64,000 bases of DNA from Engelhardtia mirabilis (GCF_007748095.1 NZ_CP036287.1:5394001-5458000); one strand, 5' to 3'. Numbered from the stretch's first letter, positions 1 to 9,143 are shown. Made by a program: numbers and translations. Notes: generated by a model not told the origin, from the sequence alone.

Positions 1-300
1 AGGCGAGAGACATTGGTTCTCCGGGTTGGCGCCACTAGCGCGACTGGGCGATTGGGGCGAGGCCGACGTCGAATATGCCGGCGCCACGCGTGCGAGAGCG
101 AACCCGTTGGAACGAGATCACAGGCCTCGAACAGGCGGAGGTGAGCGTATGGAAGCGCATGCCGATCCGCTGAACGAGCGAGGGCGAGTGTCGGATCTGC
201 TCCTTCAGCAAGAGGAATCGGAGTCGACCTCTTGGCCCCGGAGCGGCCGTGGCTCCATCGATCGCCTGTCGCTGACCTTTCCATCCGATCGATCGCTGGG
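1..300. other. No gene recognised at window start
   Basis: The only forward open frames are low-complexity GC-driven frames without a ribosome binding site or a recognisable domain. The region lies downstream of the reverse-strand propeller gene. Nothing else is supported. Confidence 0.5.
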
Positions 301-1374
301 CTACTCCGAGCCATCGAGCTCCAGCGGCGCGAAGCGCTCGCCGTCGAAGACGTAGACTCCCTGAGTGAGGGTGCCGACCCAGAGCTTGCCGTCCCGGGCC
401 CCGAGGATGGAGAGGGCGTAGGCCTCGTCGCCGAGGGCGAAGTGCGTTACCGACTCGCCGTCGTGCCTCCAGACGCCGCCCGCGCCGCAGGCGAACCAGA
501 GGGTGCCGTCGTCGGTCTCGGTCACGGAAGGAAAGTAGGTGAAGTTCGGCGCGGCGTCGGAGTCGGCGCCGGGCAGGCCTGCGCTGCGCTCGTACTGCAG
601 CGTCTCGAAGCCCCCTTCACGGCGCGACTCGGGTGCGACGCGGAAGGACTGGCGCGTGTTGCAGATCCAGAAGCGTCCGGCCCGGTCCTCGTGGATCGAA
701 CGGATCCCGAAGGCCCCGCCGGTCGGTGTCGTGGTCAGGCGCTCCTCGTACATCCAGGCCAGCTTCTCGCCGTCGAAGCGGCTCAGCCCCGCGACCGCGG
801 TGCCGAACCACAGGTGCCCGCGACGGTCGCGGTGGATGGTGTAGACGCCGTCGGGCGCGAAGGACGCGTTGCTGTCCGGTGGTTCGGCCGGCCGCGGACC
901 GGGCGGGAGTTCCAGGCGGTACAGGTGCTGGCCGTCGTATCGACAGGGTCCGCCGTGGCCAGGATCGACGACGAGCCAGGTGTCGTTCTCGTCGAGCAAC
1001 CAGCCGCCCCCCTCCGGCGGCTCTTCCACCGCCAACGCGCTCCACCTCGTCCCATCGAACCGCGCGACTCCACCTGTCGTCGAGACCAGAACGTCTCCAC
1101 TGACGTGTTGCTCGATGTCGCGCACCTGGCTGCCGACCAGCCCGTCCGCCTCGGTGTAGTGGATCGCGCGCTCGCCGTCGTAGCGATAGACCCCATCGCC
1201 GTTGCTACCGAGCCACAGGTCGCCGTTCTGCGCCTCGAACACGCACCAGATGCGCGGGTCGATCTCCGTCACGACCCGGCCGCTCGGCGGATCCACCTCG
1301 GGCGGGGCTGCCTCCGCGGGTTCCTGACCGACGAGGGCGATCGCGGCGTTCGCAACAAGGCAGCAGAGCAGCAT
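301..1374 (-). CDS. Secreted two-component-regulator-propeller-like protein
   Basis: This is a 357-residue protein. The chosen start is the ATG whose product begins MLLCCLVANAAIALVG, a plausible signal peptide; the frame stays open upstream to 1446, but that extension is Arg/Pro-rich. The body has repeated blades of the type DGDLWLGSNGDGVYRYDG, GHLWFGTAVAGLSRFDG, GTLWFACGAGGVWRHDG and GKLWVGTLTQGVYVFDG. This matches the Reg_prop (YYY/two-component regulator propeller) repeat, which builds the periplasmic beta-propeller sensor of hybrid histidine kinases. No kinase, transmembrane or DNA-binding domain follows, so this is a stand-alone secreted propeller. Its ligand or partner is unknown. It is divergently oriented to the sigma factor gene that starts about 300 bp away, so a functional link is possible but unproven. 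Confidence 0.75.
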   Translation of the reverse strand: MLLCCLVANAAIALVGQEPAEAAPPEVDPPSGRVVTEIDPRIWCVFEAQNGDLWLGSNGDGVYRYDGERAIHYTEADGLVGSQVRDIEQHVSGDVLVSTTGGVARFDGTRWSALAVEEPPEGGGWLLDENDTWLVVDPGHGGPCRYDGQHLYRLELPPGPRPAEPPDSNASFAPDGVYTIHRDRRGHLWFGTAVAGLSRFDGEKLAWMYEERLTTTPTGGAFGIRSIHEDRAGRFWICNTRQSFRVAPESRREGGFETLQYERSAGLPGADSDAAPNFTYFPSVTETDDGTLWFACGAGGVWRHDGESVTHFALGDEAYALSILGARDGKLWVGTLTQGVYVFDGERFAPLELDGSE

Positions 1375-1675
1375 CTTCGTCCGTGATCTTGGCCGGCCCC
1401 GTGGAGCCTGCGGAGACCGTCGGCCCCGTCGCGGTGGGTACGGCAACTGGCCGCGCGAGTTGGGGCGGCTTCCCGGCTGCGGCGGCGGGTCCGGCTGGGC
1501 CCATCCGGGTCCAGCCCAGGTGGCACCTCGACTCCCCGGCGGACCGGACCCGGACTGCGACCAGCGCGGCGGAACACCGGCCCCGGATCGACCCGCGGCC
1601 CCGCACGGACCGAATCCGGCCCGGCCACGTGCCCATGGGGTAACGTCGAGGGCCCCCGCGACCAGTCGCGGTCAG

Positions 1676-4591
1676 ATGGAATCCTCTGCCCTCAACAAGG
1701 TCCTGGACGACGCGACCCTCGACGAGCATGGCCAGCGGCTGCAGAGCCTGGCGCGCGCGCTGGTGGGCGAGTCCGCGGCCGACGACCTGGTCCAGCGCAC
1801 CTGGCTCGAGGCCCTGCGCTCGCGGACCTTCGCCCTGCTCGGGCAGGACGACCGCGGGCCCTACCTGCGTGGGATCGCCCGCCGGCTGGCGGCCAACGAG
1901 CGGCGCCAGGCGGCCCGGCGAGGCAAGCGCGAGGCAGGCGCGGCGCGCTCCGAGGAGATCGGCGGCGTGGGCACCGACCCCGGCGCGACCACCGAGCAGA
2001 TCGAGCTGCTCGAGGTGGTGCTGAAGAACCTGAAGGACCTGCCCGAGCCCTACCGCACGACCCTGCGCCTGCGCTACCTGGAGCAACTGCCGGCCAAGGA
2101 GATCGGCGAGCGCACGGGCGCGAGCGAGGGCGCGGTGCGGGTGCGCGTGCACCGCGGGCTGGGCCTGTTGCGCGAGCGCATGGACCAGTCGCACCGGGGC
2201 AACCGCTCGATGTGGTTCCTGCCCCTGGCCAAGTTCGCCGGCGCCGATCGGATCTGGGCCCCGGCCGCGGCGCCCGGCGGTCTGCTGCCCTGGTTGGCGC
2301 TGGGCGTGGTCCTGCTCGGGATTCCGGGCCTCTTGTACTTCCTGGGCGGCGACGACCAGCCGCTTCGAAGCTCGGCGCCGATCACCGTCGCCGAGCCGAC
2401 CGGCGAGGCTCCCTCCGCGCTCGGGACACCGAGTGCCTCCGAACTCGACGGACGCACCGCCGTTGCCGTGGCGCCGGTTGCCAGCGCGGCCGATTCACCG
2501 CTCGCGGTCCCGGTGATCACCGTGGTCTCGAGGCCGGATGGCGAGCCCCTGGCCGGCGCGCGCATCCAGCTGCGCGAGTCCGACGGCATCCCCAACCGCC
2601 CCTACGATCACGACGAGCTGACCGGCGCCGACGGGCGCGCGCTCTTCCCCCTGGCGTCCAGTGAGGTTCCGCGCTTCGAGATCGAGGTCACCGCGCCCGG
2701 CTTCGCGCGGGTACTCGGCAACGTCGCCCCCGAGGTGACCCTGGCGGGCGAGCTGACCATCGACCTGTGGCCGCTCGACGAGTACTCCGGACGGGTGCTC
2801 GACTCGGGCGGGACCCCGGTCGTGGGCGCGATCGTCGAGTTGCGCTCGCGCTGGAGCCGTTCGAACCGCTCGCGCTTCGTAACGGGCCCGGAGCTGCTCA
2901 CGGTGAGGACCGACGAGTTCGGCCACTTCGAGTTGGCGGGCATCGCCGACGGGCCGATGCCGCCGCGCCTGACCCTGATGCATCCGGAGTGCGGGGAGCG
3001 GGTGCTCGACGACCTCTCACGCCAGCCGGAGCTGCGCGCCGCCCTGCTCGCCGGCCAGGCCGAGCTGACCCTGGAGCGCGCGAACCGCTCCGTGCAGCTG
3101 CGAGTCGTGGATCCGAGCGGCAACCCGATCGCGGGAGCCTCGGTCGCGCCCCCGCGGCTCGAGCGCAAGCAGCCCTCGTGGACAGCCACCACCGACGCCG
3201 ACGGACGCCTGCGAGCGGCCCTGGGCCCCGGCGACCTGGCCCAGTTCACGGTTGCTGCCGAGGGCTACGGCACGCGCAACGTCCTGGTGCACGGCGACAG
3301 CGACCCGGCGGTCGACTTGCAGGTCATCCTGCGCCCGGCCGAGCCGCTCGAAGGTCTGGTGGTCGACCGCCACGGCGAACCGATCCCGGGCGCGAGCGTC
3401 TCGGTGGTCGGTCTGCCCCTCGGCCTGCCCGACGGATCGCTGCTGCCAGCGATCGATTCGGTGGAGTCGGCGCGCGCCCTGTTGGACTCGGAGCCCGCGG
3501 ACCGCGGGCCGGAAGAGATCCTCGCCGGCCATGCCGTCGCGCCCGAGCAGGCGACCTCGGCCGCCTGGCTCTACCTCGATCCGGTTTGGACCGAGCAAGC
3601 GGACGAGGAGGGACACTTCGCCTGGGACCGCGGCAGTCGCGGGCCCGTGCTCCTGACGGTCAATGCGCCCGGCTTCGGTGCCCTGTCCCGCTGGTCCGTC
3701 GTGGGCGATGACGACCTGCGGGTGGTCCTCGATCCCAGCGGCAACTTCACCCTGCTGGTGGCGTCCGCCGAGACCGGGGAGCGGCCGCCGGAGGCGCGCT
3801 GGATCACCCACTACGGTCGCTACGCCGCAGGCGGCGAGGTCGAGCACGTGGGGACCTTCGGCAGCGCCGTGAACCCCGACGGTCGCGTCGAGGTGGCGAT
3901 CCAGTACACCTGCGACGTGATCGACTACTCGCTGGTCGCCGAGGGCCATGCGACCTTCGACAGCGGTTGGGTCCCCGTGGATGAGCTGCGCGGCCGCACC
4001 CTGTCGATCGAGCTCGCGGCGCACCACGCGGACGCGCTGACGATCCTGACCCCGGGGGGAGAACCCGCCGTGGGGGCCGAGGTCTCCTCTTCCCAACCGG
4101 GCGCTCCCCTCGACCTGGTCGACGGGGCCCTGGACCCGGGGGGCAGTGGCTACTTCGGCCGTGCCGCGGCCGACGGCTCGATCGAGTGCCCCTGGCCCCA
4201 GGTGCGCTCGACCCTGGTCGCCGTCCACCCCGATGGGATCGGGATCATCGAGGGCGACTGGCGGGTCTGGCACGAGCTCGTCCTGACGCCTTGGAGCACC
4301 GTCGAGATCGACCTGGGACCCGGCGCCGCCGGGGCCGAGGTGGCCCTTACCACCCGACGGCCCGACCGTAGTGAGGACGCCCGAACCGTCCTCGGTACCG
4401 GCGACTTCGCGCCCTCGTCCCTGACCTTCGAGTACCGAATCACCCTGGACGCCCTGGGGCGCGGGACGGTCTTCCGGGTCCCGCCGCTGGTGCTCGGACT
4501 GCGGGCCGTCTCGACCCGCGGGGAGCTGCTCGAGGAGCGGGTCAGCCTGCTTCCCGAGGCAGGAAAGATTTTTCCTGTTCGGTCTCGCTAG
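1676..4591 (+). CDS. ECF-type RNA polymerase sigma factor fused to membrane-tethered carboxypeptidase-regulatory-like ectodomain
   Basis: This is a 971-residue protein. Residues about 18-82 form sigma region 2 (core binding and -10 recognition; ADDLVQRTWLEAL). Residues about 112-168 form sigma region 4, a helix-turn-helix (LPAKEIGERTGASEGAVRVRVHRGL). A single hydrophobic helix lies at about 201-223 (LLPWLALGVVLLGIPGLLYF). The remaining ~740 residues carry Ig-fold units of the CarboxypepD_reg type, with cores such as VLDSGGTPVVGAIVELRS, VVDPSGNPIAGASV and VVDRHGEPIPGASVSVVG. The predicted topology is cytoplasmic sigma and periplasmic C-terminus, so the protein could couple an envelope signal directly to transcription without a separate anti-sigma factor; that is inference. 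The ATG at 1676 starts just before region 2. The frame is open upstream, but that part is Pro/Arg-rich. A paralogue follows immediately. Confidence 0.85.
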   Translation: MESSALNKVLDDATLDEHGQRLQSLARALVGESAADDLVQRTWLEALRSRTFALLGQDDRGPYLRGIARRLAANERRQAARRGKREAGAARSEEIGGVGTDPGATTEQIELLEVVLKNLKDLPEPYRTTLRLRYLEQLPAKEIGERTGASEGAVRVRVHRGLGLLRERMDQSHRGNRSMWFLPLAKFAGADRIWAPAAAPGGLLPWLALGVVLLGIPGLLYFLGGDDQPLRSSAPITVAEPTGEAPSALGTPSASELDGRTAVAVAPVASAADSPLAVPVITVVSRPDGEPLAGARIQLRESDGIPNRPYDHDELTGADGRALFPLASSEVPRFEIEVTAPGFARVLGNVAPEVTLAGELTIDLWPLDEYSGRVLDSGGTPVVGAIVELRSRWSRSNRSRFVTGPELLTVRTDEFGHFELAGIADGPMPPRLTLMHPECGERVLDDLSRQPELRAALLAGQAELTLERANRSVQLRVVDPSGNPIAGASVAPPRLERKQPSWTATTDADGRLRAALGPGDLAQFTVAAEGYGTRNVLVHGDSDPAVDLQVILRPAEPLEGLVVDRHGEPIPGASVSVVGLPLGLPDGSLLPAIDSVESARALLDSEPADRGPEEILAGHAVAPEQATSAAWLYLDPVWTEQADEEGHFAWDRGSRGPVLLTVNAPGFGALSRWSVVGDDDLRVVLDPSGNFTLLVASAETGERPPEARWITHYGRYAAGGEVEHVGTFGSAVNPDGRVEVAIQYTCDVIDYSLVAEGHATFDSGWVPVDELRGRTLSIELAAHHADALTILTPGGEPAVGAEVSSSQPGAPLDLVDGALDPGGSGYFGRAAADGSIECPWPQVRSTLVAVHPDGIGIIEGDWRVWHELVLTPWSTVEIDLGPGAAGAEVALTTRRPDRSEDARTVLGTGDFAPSSLTFEYRITLDALGRGTVFRVPPLVLGLRAVSTRGELLEERVSLLPEAGKIFPVRSR

Positions 4592-4687
4592 CCAGCCCGT
4601 TGGCCCCCGCGATTTCCGTCCCGAGAGAGGGGACGCCGAGATGGTAGGGAGGGCCCGGCTTGCCCCCGAAGGAGGAGGTCCGACGCA

Positions 4688-7600
4688 ATGCGTTTGCCAC
4701 CCCCGGGCCCGAGAGCAGCGGTCGTCGAGCACAGCTCGGCGGCCGCTTTCTCGTCTGGGGGCCCTTCGAGCGGTGCAAATCCAGGCTGGCGGGGCCTGAG
4801 CCTCGGGTTCGGGTCCCCGGGGGCCCCGACCAGGAACCGCCGCCTCGGGCGCGCCGGGATGCAATCCATCGGGAAGAATGAAACGTGGCCGCCCGCGGAC
4901 GGCACCTCCCCTCCCGTCATGCCCCCCCGCTCCCTGTCCGCAGAGGCCTGGTTGCTCGAAGCAGCCCGGCTCAGGCCCCTCGTCCGGGCCGTGGTCCGCG
5001 ACGACCATCTGACGGAGGACGTGCTCCAGGAGACCTGGCTCGCGGCCTCGAACAGCGAGGTCGTCGCCGAGCTCGACGCCCCCGCCCGCCGTTCCTGGCT
5101 GCGCACGGTCGCCCGCCGGCTGGCCGCCAAGGCCGCCCGTCGGGATCGGCGCTCCGACGACCTCGAGCAACAGGCCGCCCGCCCCGAAGCCATCACGGCG
5201 GACGAGCGGCCGGAGCTGCTCGACGACCTGCGCGTGGTGCTCGAGGAGCTCGGCTCCATGGGAGCCAAGGCTCGCGAAGCCGTCTGCCTGCGCTACCTCG
5301 ACGGCCTCGATGGCGAGCAGGTCGCGGCCCGGATGGGCTGCAACCCGACCACGGCACGGGTGCGCTTGCACCGCGGCCTGGATGAACTCCGCGAACGGCT
5401 GCGCCGACGCTTCGGCGAGGGCGCGCCGGCCGCCTTCGCCCTCCTCGGTCGCTGGACCGACAGCGGCCCGGCGATCGCCCCGATCCCTCCCGACACCGCG
5501 CCGACCGACTCCCCCTCCGGCGGGAGCCTCGCCGGCGTCGGCGGCTCGGGCGGCCTCGGGCTGGTCCTCGCCGTGTTGGCCTCGGTGACCTTGCTGGTCG
5601 GCTTGGGCATGTACTTGAAGCACGGCGGCGACCCGCCCGACGGCGCGGCAACCTCGCAGCGCCCGACTTCGACCGACGGCTCGGGCGATTCGCGCTTGAG
5701 CGCGGTACCCGACGAGCGGGGGGGCAAGCGCAGCACCGCGCTCGTCGAAGCAAGCGTGCCCCGCGAGGAGGCCAGCTCCGCGTCCTTCGATCCGATCGTC
5801 GTCGGCGCCGTCGAGGCCGCGACCCGGGAGCCGATCCCCGACGTCGAGCTGCTCGGGTTCGCCGAGCTGCGCGACGGCTCCATCGCGACCATCGACCTTC
5901 GGACCGACCACCAGGGCGTGGCGCGACTTCCCTTCGACCCGGCGGACCTGGTCCTGATCGCGATCCACTTCGCTGCACCCGGCCGCGCGCCGGAGGTGCT
6001 CTCGCTGCGGCAGCGACAGATGCTCGAAGGACCCGACCGCGCTCGCGCGGTGCCCTTGGCCCGGGGCTCGACGGTGGGCGGCGTGGTGCTCGACGACTTC
6101 GACCGTCCGGTCGAGGGCGCTCGCGTGACGATCGAACGCCAGCGCCCCGGCCGAATGCGGACGCGCCACTTCCCCGACTCCCCCCACCTCGTCGCGACCA
6201 CCGACGCCTCCGGCCGCTGGCAGCTGCCCGCGGTGGACCTCTCGGGGAGTCTGGGTGACGGAGCCCTGGGCAGCCTGCGCCTGCGCGTGGAGTGCGAGGG
6301 CTTCGCGACCTGGGAGTCCCGCTCGCCACGGCGCAGCGACGACTTCGCCTTGCTCTCCCGCGAGCTTGAACTCGAGGTGCTGTCGGTACGCCTCGCCACT
6401 CCGGGCGTCGCCACCCTGAGCATCGTCGACGGGAACGGGGCTCCGGTCGCAGGCGCTTGGCTCTACGAGATCCAGCCCACGCGCAAGACCAGCGGCGCAC
6501 TCGTGCGCGGACGCAGCGACGCCCTGGGTCAGATCGCGCTCACGACCGAGGCGAGTAGTCGAGACCTGCGCGTCGAAGCCGCGGGGTACGCCCCAGCCGT
6601 GAGCTCGGGACTCGACCGCGCGGAGGGAGACTGGACGATCGAGCTCGAGCGTGGTTCGGTCCTGCGCGGTGTGGTGACCGACGCCTCCGGAGCGCCAGTG
6701 GCGGGTGCCCATGTGTCGGCGAGCGTCCGACCGGGAACCGTCGAGACCGGCGTGACGGTCAGCACCGACGCCGACGGCAACTTCGAGCTCGAAGACCTGC
6801 CCGCGCGCACAGTGGCCGTTGCGGTCGAACACGCACTGTTTCAGCCCTTCGAAGTCGAGCTGAGCCCCCTGGGCGGTTTCGCCAACCTCACGCTGGTGCG
6901 CCGCACGATCGTGACTGGCACGGTGGTCGACATGAGCGGGGCTCCGATCGCCGGCGCGCGGATCGAGAGCGCGCCCGCGGAGTCCGACCAGTGGCGCGCG
7001 ACATCCGAGGTCAGCGACGACCTCGGCAACTTCACCTTCATCCCCACCCAGCAGGACGTGGGTCGCCGCATCCGGCTCGATGCCGTCGCCCACGGCTTCA
7101 AGTCGCAGTCGCCCGTGACCGTCGACACCGCAGCACTGGGCGGGCCGATCCGTCTGCGCCTGATCGGGTCGCCTGACCTGCGCCTGCGCCTGGTCGACCC
7201 GGCCGGCAATCCCCTGCCCGCGGTGCAGGTGCGGCTGTGTAGCCCCGGCGCTGCGGAGTGGGACCTGAAGAGCGGCCCGCGCCTGCGGCCCACGCTCGAG
7301 TCGGCCAACAGCGGTCCCGATGGAACGGTCGCGATCGCGCGCCGCTCGGACCGGGTCCTCGCCGTGGCCGGCGACGAGTCGGCGCTGGGGGCCCTCGAGG
7401 TCGAACTCGACCAGATGGCGGACGAGGCGGCAGTGATCGAAGTGGTGCCGACCTCGCGCCTGCGAGTCGCCCTCCACGGCCGGCCGGGGCTCGGACTACG
7501 GCTGACCCTGGTTCCGGCCGAGAGCTCCCCCTTCGCCGCCCACCCCCTGCGCTTGGTCCCCGAGAGCTCCACTTCCGAGCTCGGTCAGATCGAGCTCACG

Positions 7601-7789
7601 GTCCCCGCCGGTGGAGCGGAGCTGCGTGTCGAGATCCTCGAGCGGTCGGACCAACGCTCCTCCGACACCGAGGAGATCCTCCTGATCCGCGACGGCAGCG
7701 GGAGCCGTCGGCCCTATCGGGTCGCGACCAGTTCCGTGATCCCCTTCGAGGTCGCCGCGGGGGCGATGCTGGACCTGGGCGAGCTCTAG
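4688..7789 (+). CDS. Second ECF-type sigma factor with membrane-tethered carboxypeptidase-regulatory-like ectodomain
   Basis: This is a paralogue of the preceding gene with the same architecture. Sigma region 2 lies at about residues 95-155 (HLTEDVLQETWLAAS) and region 4 at about 178-240 (LDGEQVAARMGCNPTTARVRLHRGL). A transmembrane helix spans about 289-312 (GLVLAVLASVTLLVGLGMYL). A ~700-residue tail holds at least five CarboxypepD_reg-like cores (IVDGNGAPVAGAWL, VTDASGAPVAGAHVSASV, VVDMSGAPIAGARI and others). The start at 4688 is preceded by a strong Shine-Dalgarno sequence (GGAGGAGGT, 8 nt away), but the first ~57 residues are low-complexity and absent from the paralogue. The ATG at 4859 is the alternative. 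The stop TAG lies at the junction with a 17-nt sequence identical to a MITE end found at 39.6 kb. This and the preceding gene probably arose by tandem duplication and then diverged. Confidence 0.82.
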   Translation: MRLPPPGPRAAVVEHSSAAAFSSGGPSSGANPGWRGLSLGFGSPGAPTRNRRLGRAGMQSIGKNETWPPADGTSPPVMPPRSLSAEAWLLEAARLRPLVRAVVRDDHLTEDVLQETWLAASNSEVVAELDAPARRSWLRTVARRLAAKAARRDRRSDDLEQQAARPEAITADERPELLDDLRVVLEELGSMGAKAREAVCLRYLDGLDGEQVAARMGCNPTTARVRLHRGLDELRERLRRRFGEGAPAAFALLGRWTDSGPAIAPIPPDTAPTDSPSGGSLAGVGGSGGLGLVLAVLASVTLLVGLGMYLKHGGDPPDGAATSQRPTSTDGSGDSRLSAVPDERGGKRSTALVEASVPREEASSASFDPIVVGAVEAATREPIPDVELLGFAELRDGSIATIDLRTDHQGVARLPFDPADLVLIAIHFAAPGRAPEVLSLRQRQMLEGPDRARAVPLARGSTVGGVVLDDFDRPVEGARVTIERQRPGRMRTRHFPDSPHLVATTDASGRWQLPAVDLSGSLGDGALGSLRLRVECEGFATWESRSPRRSDDFALLSRELELEVLSVRLATPGVATLSIVDGNGAPVAGAWLYEIQPTRKTSGALVRGRSDALGQIALTTEASSRDLRVEAAGYAPAVSSGLDRAEGDWTIELERGSVLRGVVTDASGAPVAGAHVSASVRPGTVETGVTVSTDADGNFELEDLPARTVAVAVEHALFQPFEVELSPLGGFANLTLVRRTIVTGTVVDMSGAPIAGARIESAPAESDQWRATSEVSDDLGNFTFIPTQQDVGRRIRLDAVAHGFKSQSPVTVDTAALGGPIRLRLIGSPDLRLRLVDPAGNPLPAVQVRLCSPGAAEWDLKSGPRLRPTLESANSGPDGTVAIARRSDRVLAVAGDESALGALEVELDQMADEAAVIEVVPTSRLRVALHGRPGLGLRLTLVPAESSPFAAHPLRLVPESSTSELGQIELTVPAGGAELRVEILERSDQRSSDTEEILLIRDGSGSRRPYRVATSSVIPFEVAAGAMLDLGEL

Positions 7790-7802
7790 TGTCCTGGATC
7801 AG
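7786..7802. repeat. Solo copy of the MITE terminal sequence
   Basis: CTAGTGTCCTGGATCAG is identical over 17 nt to the outer end of the 37-bp inverted repeats that bound the MITE at 39584-39750. No partner inverted copy is visible nearby. The TA target dinucleotide plus the first G of the element form the TAG stop of the upstream sigma factor gene. This is probably a truncated or excised copy. Confidence 0.6.
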
Positions 7803-7921
7803 CCCCGGTCCGCGGTCGGTCCGACTCGCTCCAGCGCCCACCGAATGCCCCACTCGGGGCAGGCTCGTAGCGGCCGCCCTCGCGGGGCGCCGCGCGCGCG
7901 AGGTTCCGTAAGATCTCGTCC

Positions 7922-8770
7922 ATGGCCGACTCCCCCGCCCACGCTCGCCCCGCCGTTCAGATCGGAAACCACCGCCTGGGCGGGGGCGAGCTGTTCTTGA
8001 TCAGCGGTCCCTGCGTCCTGGAACGCCGCGACCTGACCCTGCAGATCGCCGAGCGCCTGCGCGACATCGCCGGGGAACGGGGCGTGACCGCGGTCTTCAA
8101 GGCCAGCTTCGACAAGGCCAACCGCACCTCGATCGGATCCGGCCGCGGCCCCGGCCCCGAGACCGGGCTCGAGTGGTTGGCGGAGGTGCGCGAGACCCTG
8201 CAGATGCCCGTCCTGACCGACGTCCACCTGCCCGACCAGTGCGCCGTGGCGGCGGCCTCGGTCGACGTGCTGCAGATCCCGGCCTTCCTGTGCCGCCAGA
8301 CCGACCTCCTGGTGGCCGCCGCCGAGAGCGGCGCCGTGGTGAACGTGAAGAAGGGTCAGTTCCTGGCGCCCTGGGACATGCGCCACGTGGCGGCCAAGGT
8401 TCGTGACAGCGGCAACGACCGGGTGATCGTGACCGAACGCGGCAGCTCCTTCGGCTACGGACGCCTGGTGGTCGACATGGCCGGCTTCGCCGACCTGGAC
8501 GCGATCGGAGTCCCGGTGGTGTTCGACGCCACCCACTCGGTCCAGCGCCCCGGCGGCTCCGACGGCCGCACCGGGGGCGACCGCTCCCTGGTCCCGGCCC
8601 TGGCCCGGGCCGCCGTGGCCACCGGCCAAGTCGACGGCCTGTTCTTCGAGGTCCACCCGGACCCGGACAGCTCGCCCTCGGACGGACCCAACATGGTCCG
8701 GCTGGACGACTTCCCGGCCGTGCTCGACGGCTGCCTGGCCGTCTTCCGCGCAGCCCGCGGGCTCAGCTAG
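7922..8770 (+). CDS. kdsA: 3-deoxy-8-phosphooctulonate synthase (Kdo-8-phosphate synthase)
   Basis: This 282-residue protein is normal length for the family. It condenses phosphoenolpyruvate with arabinose 5-phosphate to make Kdo 8-phosphate, the first committed step to the lipopolysaccharide inner-core sugar Kdo. Family signatures are FKASFDKANRTSIGSGRGPG-like (about residues 60-80), VVNVKKGQFLAPWDM, VFDATHSVQRPGG and FEVHPDPDSSPSDGPNM. The N-terminal ISGPCVLE segment carries a cysteine where the metal-independent enterobacterial enzyme has an asparagine, so a metal-dependent type is expected (family knowledge plus alignment by eye). The start ATG has no evident Shine-Dalgarno. The 3' end overlaps the convergent NifU-like gene by 8 nt. 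The presence of kdsA supports a Kdo-containing outer membrane. Confidence 0.95.
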   Translation: MADSPAHARPAVQIGNHRLGGGELFLISGPCVLERRDLTLQIAERLRDIAGERGVTAVFKASFDKANRTSIGSGRGPGPETGLEWLAEVRETLQMPVLTDVHLPDQCAVAAASVDVLQIPAFLCRQTDLLVAAAESGAVVNVKKGQFLAPWDMRHVAAKVRDSGNDRVIVTERGSSFGYGRLVVDMAGFADLDAIGVPVVFDATHSVQRPGGSDGRTGGDRSLVPALARAAVATGQVDGLFFEVHPDPDSSPSDGPNMVRLDDFPAVLDGCLAVFRAARGLS

Positions 8771-9143
8771 TGTCCCGGCTAGTCCGGTCGAGCGCGACCA
8801 GGGCCTCGTCCAGCGCGCGCTGGACGACTCGCGGCGCGTGGGAGCGGTGACGGGGCAGACCGCCGGCCGCTTCGATCGCGGCGTTCACGTCGAACGCTTC
8901 GGCGAAGGCGCGCGACGCACCGTCGAGGGCTTCCACCAACAGCGAGGCCGTGGCGATCACCGCCGAGCAGGCACTGGCTTCGAAGCGCAGACGCAGCGCG
9001 CCGTCCGCTTGACCGACGTACAGCCGCAGGTCGTCGCCGCAGGCGGGGTTCGATCCGCGCCCCTCCGCACAGGGCCATTGCGGACGCCCGACACCCCGCG
9101 GTGAACGCAGGTGTTCGGCCAGTACTGGCGAGAGCTCGGCCAT
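8763..9143 (-). CDS. NifU/IscU-like iron-sulfur cluster scaffold protein lacking the third ligand cysteine
   Basis: This 126-residue protein has the order of the IscU/NifU N-terminal fold: SPVLAEHLRSPRGVG, then NPACGDDLRLYV (Cys35), then FEASACSAVIATASLL (Cys59). IscU-type scaffolds assemble [2Fe-2S] clusters on three conserved cysteines. The third, in an LPxxKxHCS segment, is aligned here with LPRHRSHAPRV, so an alanine (about residue 103) replaces it. An additional Cys25 is present. The protein may be a degenerate scaffold, a carrier, or a subfamily using another ligand. No IscS/SufS or SufBCD gene is adjacent. The gene is convergent with kdsA, and the last codons of both genes overlap. Confidence 0.75.
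   Translation of the reverse strand: MAELSPVLAEHLRSPRGVGRPQWPCAEGRGSNPACGDDLRLYVGQADGALRLRFEASACSAVIATASLLVEALDGASRAFAEAFDVNAAIEAAGGLPRHRSHAPRVVQRALDEALVALDRTSRDTS

Noticed and set aside
3017..7477. A 1486-codon open frame antisense to both tethered sigma factor genes
   Set aside because: Its product is low-complexity and mirrors third-position GC bias of the sense genes; the sense frames carry clear sigma and Ig-like domains.
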